34,221 nucleotides of DNA from Lichtheimia corymbifera B2541 (taxonomy: Eukaryota > Mucoromycota > Mucoromycetes > Mucorales > Lichtheimiaceae). The notes under the pieces were generated by a model. It saw only the letters and a program-made list of their open reading frames with translations. It did not search any database and had not been told where the DNA came from. The position numbers were made by a program, and so were the translations under genes. Of the stretch, positions 9,622 through 22,542 are shown piece by piece. How positions within the stretch are numbered: position 1 is the stretch's first letter; the number at the start of each line of letters is the position of its first letter. Location of the stretch: contig JNEU01001115.1 of the NCBI GenBank assembly GCA_000697475.1, positions 1 through 34,221 on the forward strand. Reading direction: 5' to 3'.

Positions 9622-10878
9622 TCAGTTGGTTTCGGCAATGATACTCCGGACACGTTCTTGTAATGCGGCATTAAAGCCTATGCTCTCAAGGTATCCCTTC
9701 ACCGATCCATAGGTGGCATCCAAGTAATCCAGCAATTCTCTCATGTTCTAATGAAATTACAACATCAGCATCTTATCATCATCATCCCATGCTATTCAAT
9801 GCGATTATATCCTACCTTGGGTGGAGCATCAGCAAATTCCTCAGATAATCCAACTCGTTTGAGATCATTGATCATGTCTTTGCGGATAGGTGCCAGCCCA
9901 GCCTGCGTCTTTGCGTAATCTTTGACAATGATATCCTCTGGTACACCCGCCATACTGAGTAACAGGCAGCTGATGAGTCCTGTTCTATCCTTGCCCTGGG
10001 TACAATGGATTTGTATTGGGTAGTTGTCAGGATTGGTGAATAGCAACAAGGTCTCCAGGATCTCGTCATTGCAGTGGGCTAGAAACTGCTTGTACATGTT
10101 GGCAACACCCATGGGGGCCAATACTTCACGTCCGACCAGTAACGCAGCTCTGTCATGTTGGCATGACAACAAGTACCAAATCAGCAGACTACAGGATGAC
10201 ATTATCAGATACGCCATATATCTTTTTTTTCCCCAGAAAAAAAATGTTACCTCTTTTGACGGAGCGTGCATGACATAAACACTGCATTACGTTCAAAATT
10301 CCTGCCTGTGAGAGCGATGCGGTACTTTTTTCGTAGGACAGTCTTGGCAGCTGGATCCACTTCTTGATGCACAACCTCTGGATGACTTTGCTCGAGACTT
10401 AATAACTCGGAAGGACGCATCTATGCAACCTTAATCAGTGGACTGCTGCAGTTGTTAATGCCTTTTTGGTCACTTACACTCTCAACCACAGTGGTGGGGA
10501 AACTCTTATCAATGGCTGCTTCTCCTCGACATTCTCGGCTAAGATTATGCGAAAAAGTCAGCCAACATGTTGACTGAGAAAAAGATGCGATACATACCTT
10601 GTACGTAAATCGATAATAGTACGGATATTGTGTTGTTGAATAAAGTCTTGTACGTCGTTCTCGTTCAAGTTGTCCAGTGTAGCCGAGCGAAAGATCGTGC
10701 CTTCTTTGATGTAGCTATACAAATGGTGGTTGGAACGTCAAATGGCTATAGTATGTGACATTGCATACCGTTTGTTCTCAGCATTGTCGGCCGATGAGAC
10801 ACCCAAGTCGCGAAAGTTGAGAAGACCTTTATAGCTGAGGAATGAGTCGCTGCCTTTGTCGCTACTGTTATCGCTCAT
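9622..10878 (-). CDS. Tyrosine phosphatase, IphP/Y_phosphatase3 family
   Basis: Exons on the minus strand: 10878-10769, 10714-10598, 10538-10478, 10420-10251, 10188-9816 and 9747-9622, encoding 318 aa. The N-terminus has the family's NFRDLG (about residue 20), then IKEGTIFRSATLDNLNENDV and RTIIDLRT. The P-loop HCTQGKDRTG (catalytic Cys about 215) matches the HCxxGKDRTG signature of this phosphatase family, which includes bacterial IphP and fungal relatives; MAGVPEDIIVKDYAKTQ follows as usual. The family dephosphorylates phosphotyrosine or phosphoinositides, so substrate is undetermined. There is no targeting signal, so it is probably cytosolic. All five introns (54-72 nt) have GT-AG ends and restore frame. 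Convergent with the 8647 gene; co-oriented with the downstream SDR gene, whose stop lies 275 bp upstream of this start. Confidence 0.9.
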
Positions 10879-11152
10879 ATTCGGTCACACAAAAAAGAAG
10901 GAAAAGAGAAAGAGTCGAGCTTCAGCTTGGCAATTTAAACATGGGGAAACTTTTGTTGCTACTCACGATAAATGGGGGTCTGGGTATTAGTACAAACGCG
11001 CATAAACTCTAAACAACGATGGACATTATTGTCACCATGAGAACAAAACCATTTATTTCTCGACTTTCTAGCGTATATCAAATAACAAACAGCTACTTTG
11101 ATCCTTTTACGGCTTTTCATGATATCATATTTCCTTGTAAGCTGGGTTTTTG

Positions 11153-12296
11153 TTATAACGTCAATCCACCGTCAATGCTTAAAACCTATCACAAAGGGAT
11201 CACCTGTAAGTAAAAGTTTTCCCGTGATCTCATTTCCCTTCCCCTATCATAGATACCTCTCCATTCATATACTTGCACCGTGCTAGAAAAATGGCAGCTT
11301 CTGCAACATCATCCGCCTGACCAAGCCGTCGCAAAGGTATAGAATCAATAAGAGCTTGCTTCTTTTCTGGTGATGACAACAGCCCTTGAGATTCCCATAA
11401 GCGTTAATACCTTGCTTGTTCCTTCCATTAAAAGCCTATATATCCTTACCAGCTGTCATATCGGTTTCGATGTACCCTGGAGCAATGGCATTCACACGAA
11501 TCTGGGAAGGTCCAAGCTCTTTGGCCAGTGATTTTGTAAAGCCTATGGGCATGAAGACATTTTGTGGATGAGCGTCCCCCCCATCACTTGATGATATCCC
11601 CACATTCCCTACTTACCAATAATGCCAGCTTTCGAAGCAGCATAGACGCTCTGACCTACATTACCCTGCAAGCCAACAATACTGGAAACGTTGATAATGC
11701 ATCCTCCTTCTACGAGAGTAACCTATTAGATGACAACAAAGTCTGAAGGGGGTGATCATACCTTTTCGTTTTATCATGGACTTGGAGACAAGTTGGCTCA
11801 TTCGCATTGTCCCAAGGAGGTTGGTATTCATTGTGTCTTGCAAATCTTGTTCCTTCGTCCGCAGAAGCAATCCATCACGTGAAATCCCTGGTGATATCGA
11901 AAGAACAATTAATCCATGCCATGCCCATTCAAAGGAAGAGGAATAACAACCAACCTGCAGCATTCACCAGATAATGAACCGGCTGATCCTTTAACAGTTC
12001 CTAATGCGATCATGTTAGATGGGTATATATGTATATACAATACATCCGTAGCCTTACGATAATCACACCTTCATGCTATCTTCCATCGCTTTCTTGTCTG
12101 ATACGTCTAGTGCCAGTCCTTTGTGTCCTTGGCCATTATACTTGACATTTAAGAGCATCTCAGCTGTGCCGACGCGACTGGGATTTCTGCCAACCAGAAT
12201 GGTGCTTGCTCCACGACTGGCAAATGCCTCAGCAATGGCGTAGCCGATGCCTCGCGTTGCTCCTGTAATGAGTGCCGTCTTGTGTAGGAATGTCAT
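11153..12296 (-). CDS. Short-chain dehydrogenase/reductase, CBR4/FabG-like
   Basis: Exons on the minus strand: 12296-12069, 12000-11955, 11887-11762, 11709-11617, 11542-11450, 11384-11257 and 11185-11153, giving 248 aa, a typical classical-SDR length. TGATRGIG at residues 11-18 is the cofactor glycine motif; VGRNPSR follows strand 2, with Arg suggesting NADP(H). NAAG, catalytic Ser143 (INVSS), Tyr156 and Lys160 (YAASK), the PGYIETDM segment and the closing [10 protein letters not shown] are all present. Best match by pattern is 3-oxoacyl-ACP reductase (mitochondrial fatty-acid synthesis type) or a carbonyl reductase. An in-frame ATG at 12359 would add MHNSTLLSRFLTAATLSLFI, which could be a mitochondrial presequence, so the start is uncertain. 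Two acceptors were chosen because only they restore the conserved motifs ([23 protein letters not shown]). Confidence 0.9.
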
Positions 12297-13045
12297 GTGT
12301 ATGAACAAAGAAAGAGTCGCCGCAGTTAAAAATCTGCTGAGCAAGGTACTGTTATGCATATACTCAAAAAAGCTTGTATTTAACACCGTTGACCTAGCTA
12401 TCTCTCCCATTTTGCCACCTCTGAATGCACCAGCTCGTGTCTAATGATACAATCCATAACGCACATGGTCCGAGCAAGTCGCGTCATCCTTGGATATCTT
12501 TGTTGCTGGTGCCATCTATGCCAAGCTTCTTCAGCGAGGGATCTCAGTAGCTTTCCATGACACGATTTGTAATAACAATCACTCATTTGGTCATGTCGTT
12601 TTGGTACCTTGAAATAAAGCTTGTCATACCAATCATACGCATGTTCCATACACGAGGAGGATAATGAAGGATGTCAAAAAGGTGTGGCTGCCAATGTCAA
12701 ATGTGATCAGCCAAACAAATGATGATGTTTGCATGATGACGCCGATCCATCAAATATAATGTCATTCAAGTGGAGTGCATGTGTCCTGAACACATGAGCA
12801 CGTGTCAATGGTAAGAACATTTTATCCTTTTCATTGCCTCTTCCCACGAAGGATTAAATAGCAGTTTGTACCGGATCAACTATGCACTGGTCGGCCCGTG
12901 CCATGTTGTACAGATTCAGTAGTAGTCGCAAGCAAAGCCATGGCTTTGTTACACGCTTCTGTTCTTTTTCCCAACACTGAATTCTTTTTTTTTTATTCCC
13001 TCCCCCCCCACCTCCACCTCCTCACTCACAACAGCGACCACAGCC
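12297..13045. other. Divergent intergenic/promoter region
   Basis: About 750 bp between divergent start codons of the SDR and RING genes. A minus-strand frame at 12398-12649 (83 aa) has no domain or start context and is not called. A T-run and C-run (about 12986-13020) form the pyrimidine-rich leader of the RING gene. Confidence 0.5.
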
Positions 13046-14991
13046 ATGATGCATGGATATATGAGGAGAATCATCCTGTTGCTGCTGCTCGGCTTGGCAC
13101 TCTACATTATTCCAATATCCTGCCAGTCTACGGATAACCCAGCATTCTGGGAAGGTGCACGAGTCTACAACACTGAAGGGAAGCCTATCGACAATAGCAC
13201 CAAAAACGACATTATCGCAATCTCCCGAGATTTTCAAACAATTTATGGTCTCAATGAACCGCAATTGTCTCCATGGGTAAAGCAATTGGGCTCGTTTGGA
13301 ATATTTCATTTGGTTAACGACAAGGTGGGTTTATTATAGAGGATCCTTGTGGATTATTCGACTAGCTGCAACTCGAGCAATACAACAGTGGAGCAATTAA
13401 CGACACTCAATCATGATAATCTCGGGTTCTATTCTACGATAAGAGGCCTTTCAATCATTGGATTGGTGGAGCGTGGTGGTGGTTGCAACTGGAGCGAAAA
13501 GATTCACATGGCTCGGACACTTTCAAATGCCATCAATCTCAACCTGACAAGCATTGTGATATCAGATAACGAGAGGACCGCTTCAGCAGATTATAATCCA
13601 TATCCAGTCACCACCATCTCACAACAGAAATACACTTTCACCAATCCGCTTCCTGATGACCGCAACGCGACCAACATGCAGGATAATGATCTACATACCA
13701 CTTTTGGCACAACGACTACGCCTCCAATTGGCATTTATTTCATTCCCAAAACCTATGGCGATCATTTGCGGTCTATAATTGGTGACAATGCCACACTTGG
13801 CAATGATGAGCGACCCGTCTTGCAATTATCTCTTGTGTTCGCCCCTATACCATCAGCGGACCGTGACGATGCCAATGTATTTACTCGTGGCTATTTATCC
13901 TATGTGATCGCCCTCTCGGTCATCTTATTCGTGGGTAGGTCATCATCATCATCATCTTTAATGTTTTCTCAACATCATGCTTATATATATCTATCATCCA
14001 GCAATTTGTGCAGGCTTTGTATTTCTACGGTGGTGGCGTATACGGGAACGTAGAGCAGCAAGAGAATACGAAGCACAACTCAGTGCTCATGCAGCCAATA
14101 TGCAGATGCGACGAAAAAGCAAGCCATTGCCTGTCAACATTGTTAATGCCATCCCTATTGCACATTATACCGAGGCTACTGTCAAGAATCCCAGTTGTGT
14201 TATTTGCTTGGAGGATTACGAGGAGGGTGAAACTGAGGTGCGCATTTTAGGATGTGGCCATGGATTTTGTGTTTTATGCATCGGTAAGGTACTATATTAC
14301 TTGTAATGGAACAAGGAATACTGACGACTTTTTTGTATCATCAAAAGATCCCTGGCTTACACAAAAGTCGACATTGTGCCCCATTTGTAAGTGGGATTGT
14401 TTACCAGAGGAGATGCGCAAGTCATCCACCGATACAAGTGACACCGATGATCATTCCAATACTACTACTACTGCTGCTGTTGCTGCCGCCGCTGCATCCA
14501 ATACCACAATAGCAGCCAATACTGCACCATCTTCAACCAGCTTGGCTTCCAGACAGCTTGCACCAGCACAACAACAACAACAACCACCCGGGAAGAACAC
14601 CACTTCAACTCAAGATAGTAATAATGGGCAACGATCAACCGAGAATCCAGATACCACAAAGACAGCTGAAAATGACAAAGACAATGTCACCACTACATCT
14701 ACCACAACAACTTTAGAAGAGCATGCTGCATCATCCTCAGGAACCTCGATACCAAAACAAACACCATCACAGCAAAAGGAAACCAAAGGTGACAACATTG
14801 ATAAGGATGATCCTATTACTACTACTGCTACTACTGCTGCCGTAACCTTTACATCCGACGACGCGCAACATGAACAGCAAGATGGAAACATTGATCATGA
14901 GTCTGCAACAGGTACAACGATCCAATCCTCTCCACCATCATCATCCACGGCTGAAGAACACAATGACACCAAGGATAATGATGTCAAATGA
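13046..14991 (+). CDS. PA-TM-RING E3 ubiquitin ligase (RNF13-like)
   Basis: Exons 13046-13276, 13340-13934, 14002-14283 and 14348-14991 encode 583 aa. Order of parts: signal peptide (MRRIILLLLLGLALYIIPIS, cleavage near residue 27); a lumenal protease-associated region with ILVDYSTSCN and IIGLVERGGGCNWSEKI, typical of PA domains, and several N-x-S/T sites; a membrane helix at about 262-284; basic stop-transfer (RWWRIRERRAAR); RING at 341-383 (CVICLEDY, CGHGFCVLCIDPWL, CPIC); then a ~190-aa Ser/Thr/Gln/Asp-rich disordered tail. Such proteins ubiquitinate cargo at endosome/vacuole membranes. The metal ligands read C-C-C-H-C-C-C-C, i.e. C3HC4, whereas PA-TM-RING proteins usually carry RING-H2. 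Intron 1 is the least certain: the only frame-restoring choice of normal length removes the stretch WVKQLGSFGIFHLVNDK except its Trp, which itself looks codable. Confidence 0.85.
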
Positions 14992-15265
14992 TATCAATCA
15001 ATCAAGTAGTCCTTCCCCATTCATCTAGATGTTATTGTATATTGGTAATGCTTTTTTATTTGTATATTATATTAAAAATGTTCATGTAAATGGTCTCTTT
15101 AACTATTGTTCCTGAAAGCGAATTTGGGTGGGTGGTCAATGTTCCAGGAACAAACTGAAACAAGGTGGCTGCGGAGTAAAGCGAGCAAGAAGTTGTCTGC
15201 ATTCGATAGAGCTTTTTTTTCTTTCCTTCCTTCTCCTTTGTTTGACACTCACAACTTTACCCGAT

Positions 15266-16817
15266 ATGAAGAGTGCTCTCACTTTTGAAACGCTTGCTCG
15301 GTGTTCTACAACAAAAGCTCGTGCATCGATCTTGACATTACCCCATGGACCCGTCAATACACCAGTCTTTATGCCAGTGGGTACTCAGGGCACTTTGAAG
15401 GGGTTGACACCTCGTCAACTGGAAGATCTCAACTGTCAAATCATGCTCAACAACACATACCACTTGGTAATTGGGGATCGATCGGTCAACCATGCGAGAG
15501 AGTCATTGACTTTAGGACATTAGGGACTGAAACCTGGTCAAGAAACGCTCGATCTCGTTGGAGGTGCACACAAGTTTCAACAGTGGAATAGAAACCTATT
15601 GACGGTACATATGTCATGCTTCGTGTTACAATGCCACAATCATGCTAATGATGGTGTTGTCATGCAGGATAGTGGAGGATTCCAAATGGTCTCGTTGCTG
15701 AAGCTGGCTAAAATCACAGAGGTAGTATATTGATGGATGTGTGTGTGTGCGTCTTGTATGCAGTCAGTAACCTATCATACTTAGGAAGGTGTACAATTCG
15801 CTTCTCCTCATGATGGCTCATTGATGATGCTTACTCCCGAACACTCCATGTCGCTTCAAAACTCGATCGGTGCCGATATCATGATGCAGCTTGATGATGT
15901 GATTTCTTCATTGACAACCGGACCCCGTGTGGAAGAAGCCATGTGGCGATCGATTCGATGGCTTGATCGTTGTATCGCATCTCACAAGAATACCGATCGA
16001 CAAAACTTGTTTGCTATCATCCAAGGCGGATTGAATAAGGAGCTGCGGAAAAAGTGTGTTGAGGAAATGACCAAACGTGATACACCTGGTTATGCTGTCG
16101 GTGGTCTGAGTGGCGGCGAAGAAAAGAATGAATTCTGGCAAATGTAAGTTTCCCTTTCTCATACACTCAAAAAGTGAATCGCTAACATTGGGTTGGATTT
16201 AGTGTCTCGCTTTGTACGGATTTATTGCCAAAGAACAAGCCAATCTATTGTATGGGTGTAGGGTAAGTTGCTATTCATGGATGATGGGAGTGAAGGAGAT
16301 GCTAAAGTGGATGAATTTATAGATATGCGGAGGATTTGGTTGTATGTGTTGCACTCGGCGTTGACATGTTTGATTGCGTTTTTCCGACTCGTACAGCAGT
16401 AAGTAAAGCTTGAAGGGGAATGACGATGAAGGTGACACATGATCTAAGTATACATTTTTCTCTTAGCGATTCGGCAATGCGTTGACTATGAAAGGCACAC
16501 TCTCCCTCAAGTCTGGCAAATTCGCAAATGACTTTGGTCCAATCGAAGAAGGATGCGAGTGCTCCACATGCAAAGAATACACCCGATCCTATGTACATTT
16601 GGTCACAACACGAGATACGGTGGGCTGTCATTTAGTATCCATTCACAATGTTGCCTTCCAACTACGGTTGATGCGTGAAATGAGAGAAGCCATCCAGGCA
16701 GACGAATTCCCAGCATGGATTAAGCAGTTCTTTGCCGGATACTTTGGTGACAAGAGCAAATACCCAGAATGGGCAATCAATGCATTACGAAGCGTGAATG
16801 TAGATCTTTTAGCATAG
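15266..16817 (+). CDS. QTRT1: Queuine tRNA-ribosyltransferase catalytic subunit
   Basis: Seven exons (15266-15466, 15524-15604, 15668-15721, 15785-16143, 16203-16262, 16323-16398, 16467-16817) encode 393 aa, close to the usual eukaryotic length. The enzyme swaps guanine-34 for queuine in tRNAs with GUN anticodons, working with QTRT2. Visible hallmarks: [17 protein letters not shown], the base-binding [10 protein letters not shown] (Asp95), [17 protein letters not shown], the nucleophile motif [10 protein letters not shown] (Asp269), and the zinc site Cys307, Cys309, Cys312 and His337 (CECSTC ... IHN). All catalytic and metal residues are intact, which identifies the catalytic QTRT1 rather than the QTRT2 paralogue. 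No mitochondrial presequence is obvious. The gene lies 274 bp after the RING gene in the same direction. Fungi depend on environmental queuine, and some lineages have lost the gene. Confidence 0.95.
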
Positions 16818-17345
16818 AAAAGAGTAGAAGAAAAGAACACTACTACTATACTGTAATATATTGTAAGGCATATTTTGCATTCCATTTACTTCCGACGTTG
16901 CAGAAATCGTGCATATGTTGAATGTGCTACGATAGGGATGAAAGGCTCGGGACCAAAACACTGAGCCCCTAATGTGAGGATAGGATGATAATGATGATGC
17001 TTCGAATGTTACTGTTTCACACCGAAAGAAAGCGTAAAAAGACACGAAGCAAGTTGGCTTTCAACATGGTGTCATCGTTGTGAATCAGCCGAGAAGCCGA
17101 GAAGAGTCGTGCTCATGCAACATGTGGTTCATTTACCGACCATGACACGAAAAAAAAGGATGACGGATTGCAGCAGGAGTGAATGCGGAAAGCGCTTTAC
17201 CAAAAATGACAAAGTGTGGAAACAAGTGCTTGCATCCTTGGCTTTTAAAAGAAGCTGTGCTACGCTTTTCTTTTTCTTTCAACGTTCACCCTAACTTTGA
17301 ACTTTCACTCTTCCCACCACTACATACAACAACAACAACGATAAC
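16818..17345. other. Intergenic region with alpha-tubulin promoter
   Basis: About 530 bp. The 3' flank of QTRT1 is on the left. Toward the right, TTTTAAAAG at about 17242-17250 is a TATA-like candidate, followed by a CT-rich leader and CAACAACAACAACG before the ATG at 17346. No ORF of interest. Confidence 0.45.
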
Positions 17346-19054
<1,709 letters not shown>

Positions 19055-19314
19055 GATGCATAACAATCTTATCATTTTATTCTCTCATGTTCTTTGGAAT
19101 AAAGTATCCAATACCCCTTCTACTCTAAATTCGTCGTCACCAATCACCCCTCCTAATATTTAAGGCTCCGTGTTTAGCAGCCAGCAGCACTAGGCAAAAA
19201 CAAAGTGGTAGATCAGATGCTGTGATTTTATATCTCCTCGCACCCGTTTTTCTTTTTCTTATATAACTCATCTAAAAGGTAACCCATCGTCAACTTGCTT
19301 TTTGCTTCGAGCCA

Positions 19315-19356
19315 ATGGAACTCATTGCCAATGCTGTTCGCATGATGCCCGAGTAG
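19315..19356 (+). promoter_or_regulatory. Upstream ORF abutting the VDAC start codon
   Basis: ATG at 19315 (context GCCAATGG) opens a 13-codon frame MELIANAVRMMPE whose TAG stop (19354-19356) directly precedes the porin ATG (19357), giving TAGATG. Two further in-frame ATGs lie inside it (19342, 19345). A TATA-like ATATAA at 19261 would place transcription start upstream of the uORF. Such an arrangement could impose termination-reinitiation; whether the transcript includes it is unknown. Confidence 0.5.
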
Positions 19357-20576
19357 ATGTCTGTCCCTGGTATGTAAACTCTTTCTCTTTGCCCTTTGCC
19401 ACCAAAACAACTATTTTAGAGCGCGTTTTCGCTGACACACCCTTTTTCACGTGCGCGGATTAGTTGCTTTCAACGATATCGGCAAGCAAGCCAAGGATCT
19501 TTTGTCCAAGGATTATCCCTTTGGTAGCGTCAAGGTCGAGGTCAAGACCACTGCTCCCAATGGTGTGGTATGTGTGTTACATGATGATGCTTTGGAAGGG
19601 GGAAAATATCTGACAACGGAGGCGTGCATATATATAATAGACCTTCAAGATCAACGGTCAACGTGACAACAAGAGCGGTATCATTGTTGGTGATCTTGAG
19701 ACCAAGTACTCTGATAAGGTCAAGGGTATCGCTTTCACCGAAGCCTGGACTACTTCCAACCATCTCAACGGCAAGATTGAGCTCGAGAACAACCTCGCCA
19801 GTAAGTATCACTTTTTTAGGGAAGGATGATTGGTAATTGAACGTGGTGGTTTTTTTATTGCATTACAGAGGGTCTTAAGCTCGAGTTGTTGACCTCCCTT
19901 CTTCCTTCTGTCAACGAAAAGGGTGCCAAGATCAACGCCACCTACAAGCAGCCCAATGTCCACACCGTTGCTACTTTGGATGTCTTCAAGGTAAACAAGG
20001 AAAAAAGTGTTGGTTGAGAAAGGCTTAAAGGGAGCTAACATTGTCTATATATATAGACCTTCTTTAGCGTCAACTCTGTTGTTGGCCGTGATGGTTTCCT
20101 TGCCGGTGGTGAAGTTGCCTATGATGTTTTGAACGGCAAGGTATATATATTATTTGTGATATGATGAAGCAAGCAACTCATAATGTGGTGTATCTATCTC
20201 TATATAGATTAGCCGTTACAATGCTGCCGTTGGTTATTCCGCTGCTGAGTACGCTGTTGCTGTCCACGCTACCAACAACTTGGGCAACTTTGCTGCTTCT
20301 TACTACCACAAGGTTAAGAGTGACATTGAAGTTTCCGGAAAGGCTTCTTGGGATGCTAAGGCTAACGGTCCTGTTGCTCTTGAAGTTGGTGCCAAGCGCA
20401 CTCTCGACAAGACCACCTTTGTCAAGGGTAAGATCTCCAACTCTGGCGTTGTTGGTGTTGCCTACACCCAAGCTCTTCGTCCTGGTGTCAAGGTCAACGT
20501 TGGTGCTTCCATCGACACTTCCCGTCTCAATGAGAACGCCCACAAGCTTGGTCTCTCCCTCACTCTCGAAAACTAG
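19357..20576 (+). CDS. Mitochondrial outer-membrane porin (VDAC)
   Basis: Exons 19357-19369, 19464-19567, 19641-19800, 19869-19990, 20057-20140 and 20208-20576 encode 283 aa, exactly the usual VDAC length. It begins MSVPVAFNDIGKQAKDLLSK followed by DYPFG, the N-terminal helix typical of fungal porins. It continues with alternating beta strands such as GIAFTEAWTTSNHLNGKIEL, and ends in GVKVNVGASIDTSRL and LGLSLTLEN, the beta-signal for outer-membrane insertion by SAM. It forms the 19-strand anion channel for metabolites. The first coding exon is only 13 nt, and the 94-nt intron after it is the gene's longest. Codon use is highly biased like that of the tubulin gene. An uORF abuts the start codon. 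Confidence 0.96.
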
Positions 20577-20982
20577 ACATATAAATCACTGCCATATGGC
20601 TATTGTAGGACTGCAGGATATTCACAATGAAATTAAAATCAGTCAATTTGATACACACAATCGCCCATTTGATAGTGAGGGTTATATATGGTCATTGTCG
20701 TCACTGTGTATGCATATCTCTTATCCTTCAAAAGTTAATCCGTAAGGGCAAAAGGAGCAAGGGGATGGGTGACCTCTTTTATGTGATCAATTACTGCTAC
20801 TTTATATTGATAGCAAGAGAAAAGCGAATACGAGTGAGGTGGTGGTGGTGGTGGTGGTGGAGTATGAACATGCATCTTTGACCAATGTGGCTGTTGCTGA
20901 ACTTTTGGTGCAGGCGCTTGAAATAATTTTCGTCGCTTCATATCCCTTTCCTTCGCTAACAACACACACAACACAATCAACC
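20577..20982. other. Intergenic region with GGT microsatellite
   Basis: About 400 bp between the porin stop and the SURF6-like start. (GGT)n at about 20838-20860 is the main feature; purine-rich GAGGTGG repeats may act in the promoter of the downstream gene. The leader ends ACACACACAACACAATCAACC before ATG 20983 when its ACA-rich portion is read. No gene seen. Confidence 0.5.
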
Positions 20983-22392
20983 ATGGTTCAGCTGGAGCTC
21001 TTGGAATCACTTCCCGTACGCATTGAGTCAACCTCTCCTTATTATTATTGTCGTCTACAGTCACTGATCGGTTATTCTCACAGGATCGGATCGCGGAACA
21101 CGCAAAAGCTTTTGACAGCATGCTTTCTTTAATACCCCCCAAATACTACATTGCACAAAAGACACAGAATCCTGTAAGCACATATACAGGCGATCGCTAC
21201 CTTTATTGTACGATATACTGATATTAGGCATAGGAAATGAATAATCCATACATGCACAACAAGCGAAAAAAGGCTGATGTGAAGGAACAAGTCAAAAAGG
21301 CAAAGAAAGCAAAGGTAAATGAATGAATGGATGCATGGATGTTCGTGTTTTGCTAATATAAAGTTTCTATAGCTTGATCCAGAAAACATGAAGACCGTTA
21401 GCGAGATCCAAAGTGAACAAGCTGCTGCTGAAGCTGCTGAAGCTGCCAAGGAGAAAGAAGAGGAGGAGGCATCAGTGAATGAATCAGTACAAGAGGAAGA
21501 GGATGAAGAAGAAGCACCATCATCATCTGAATCGGGCGACAAGGTGGATTACAGTGATATGTCAGGAGCCAAACCTATGGTGCGCAGTGACATTACCGAG
21601 CTTCAAAACAGACTTCAACAACGTATTGCCGAGTTGAGGAGAAAGAGAAATGCACCCGATTCAGATTCACCCAAAGCTCGTAGCCGTGATGATCTCCTTG
21701 CTCAACGACAAAAGAAACGTGAGGAACGGAAAAAGGCACTCAAAGCAAAGAAAGAAAAGGGCAAAGCAGCACCTTCTGAAGAACTTGTCAAGTCGTCTGC
21801 CGCTGAAAAGGTAAAGCAATGGAACAACAAAACCATACATCCATGACTAATCTTTACGTCTATGTAGCCCAAGTCTGCTGCTGATTCTATCAAGATGGAT
21901 GGCGATCTCTTCTTTAGCAAGGTCGATATTGGCGCTGAAAAGAAAAAGAAGGGTTCTACCGATGCCAAGACACAGTTGCAAAAGGTCGAAGCCAAAAAGG
22001 AGAAGCTTGAAAAGTTGCGTCAAGAGGATGCTGCCAAGGCTGCTGAATTAGAAGAAAAGGAGCAATGGCAAAAGGCTGTCTTGTTGGCAAGTGGTGAAAA
22101 GATCAAGGATGACCCCAAGCTTCTCAAAAAGACCATCAAGCGTACCGAGCAACGAAAGAAAAAGAGTGCTGATGAATGGAGGAAGCGTCAAGAAAAGGTC
22201 AAGATGGATGAAAAGAACAAGATCAAAAAGAGAGAAGAGAATATCAAGAACCGTCAAATGCAAAAGGGTGGCAAAAAGGGTGGTGCTGCTGCAAAGAAGG
22301 GTGGTGACAAGAAAAAGAAAGCACGACATGGTTTTGAAGGTGCAGCCTTCGGTTATGGTGGCAAAGCATCCAAGTCCAAATCAAAGAAATAG
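20983..22392 (+). CDS. SURF6/Rrp14 ribosome-biogenesis protein
   Basis: Exons 20983-21015, 21084-21173, 21234-21314, 21373-21810 and 21868-22392 encode 388 aa. The N-terminus (LLESLPDRIAEHAKAFDSML, then SLIPPKYY) matches the Rrp14 N-terminal element. A low-complexity Ala/Glu stretch follows, then the SURF6 core with DITELQNRLQQRIAELRRKR and the lysine-rich coiled-coil (KKTIKRTEQRKKKSADEWRK). The tail is rich in Gly/Lys and ends KASKSKSKK, a nucleolar-type basic end. The family is nucleolar and needed for pre-rRNA processing of both subunits (yeast Rrp14, human SURF6). In intron 3 the acceptor at 21233 was chosen because the earlier AG gives an immediate stop. The gene is convergent with the Ank-DIL gene, with 150 bp between stops. 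Confidence 0.93.
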
Positions 22393-22542
22393 TTTACGCT
22401 CTCCCTTCTCCTCCCATTCATTCATCTCATCTCTCAGCAATAAACATGATCCATCATTCAAAAGGTTGTTTAATATAATTCATACTTTACAATAAAAGGG
22501 ATAATAACCTAAATAACAAACAAACAATATACACATACACTA

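Noticed and set aside
13325..13339. 15-nt intron (GTGGGTTTATTATAG) in the RING gene
   Set aside because: It would keep more of a coding-like stretch, but 15 nt is far too short for spliceosomal introns; a 63-nt intron from 13277 restores the same frame.
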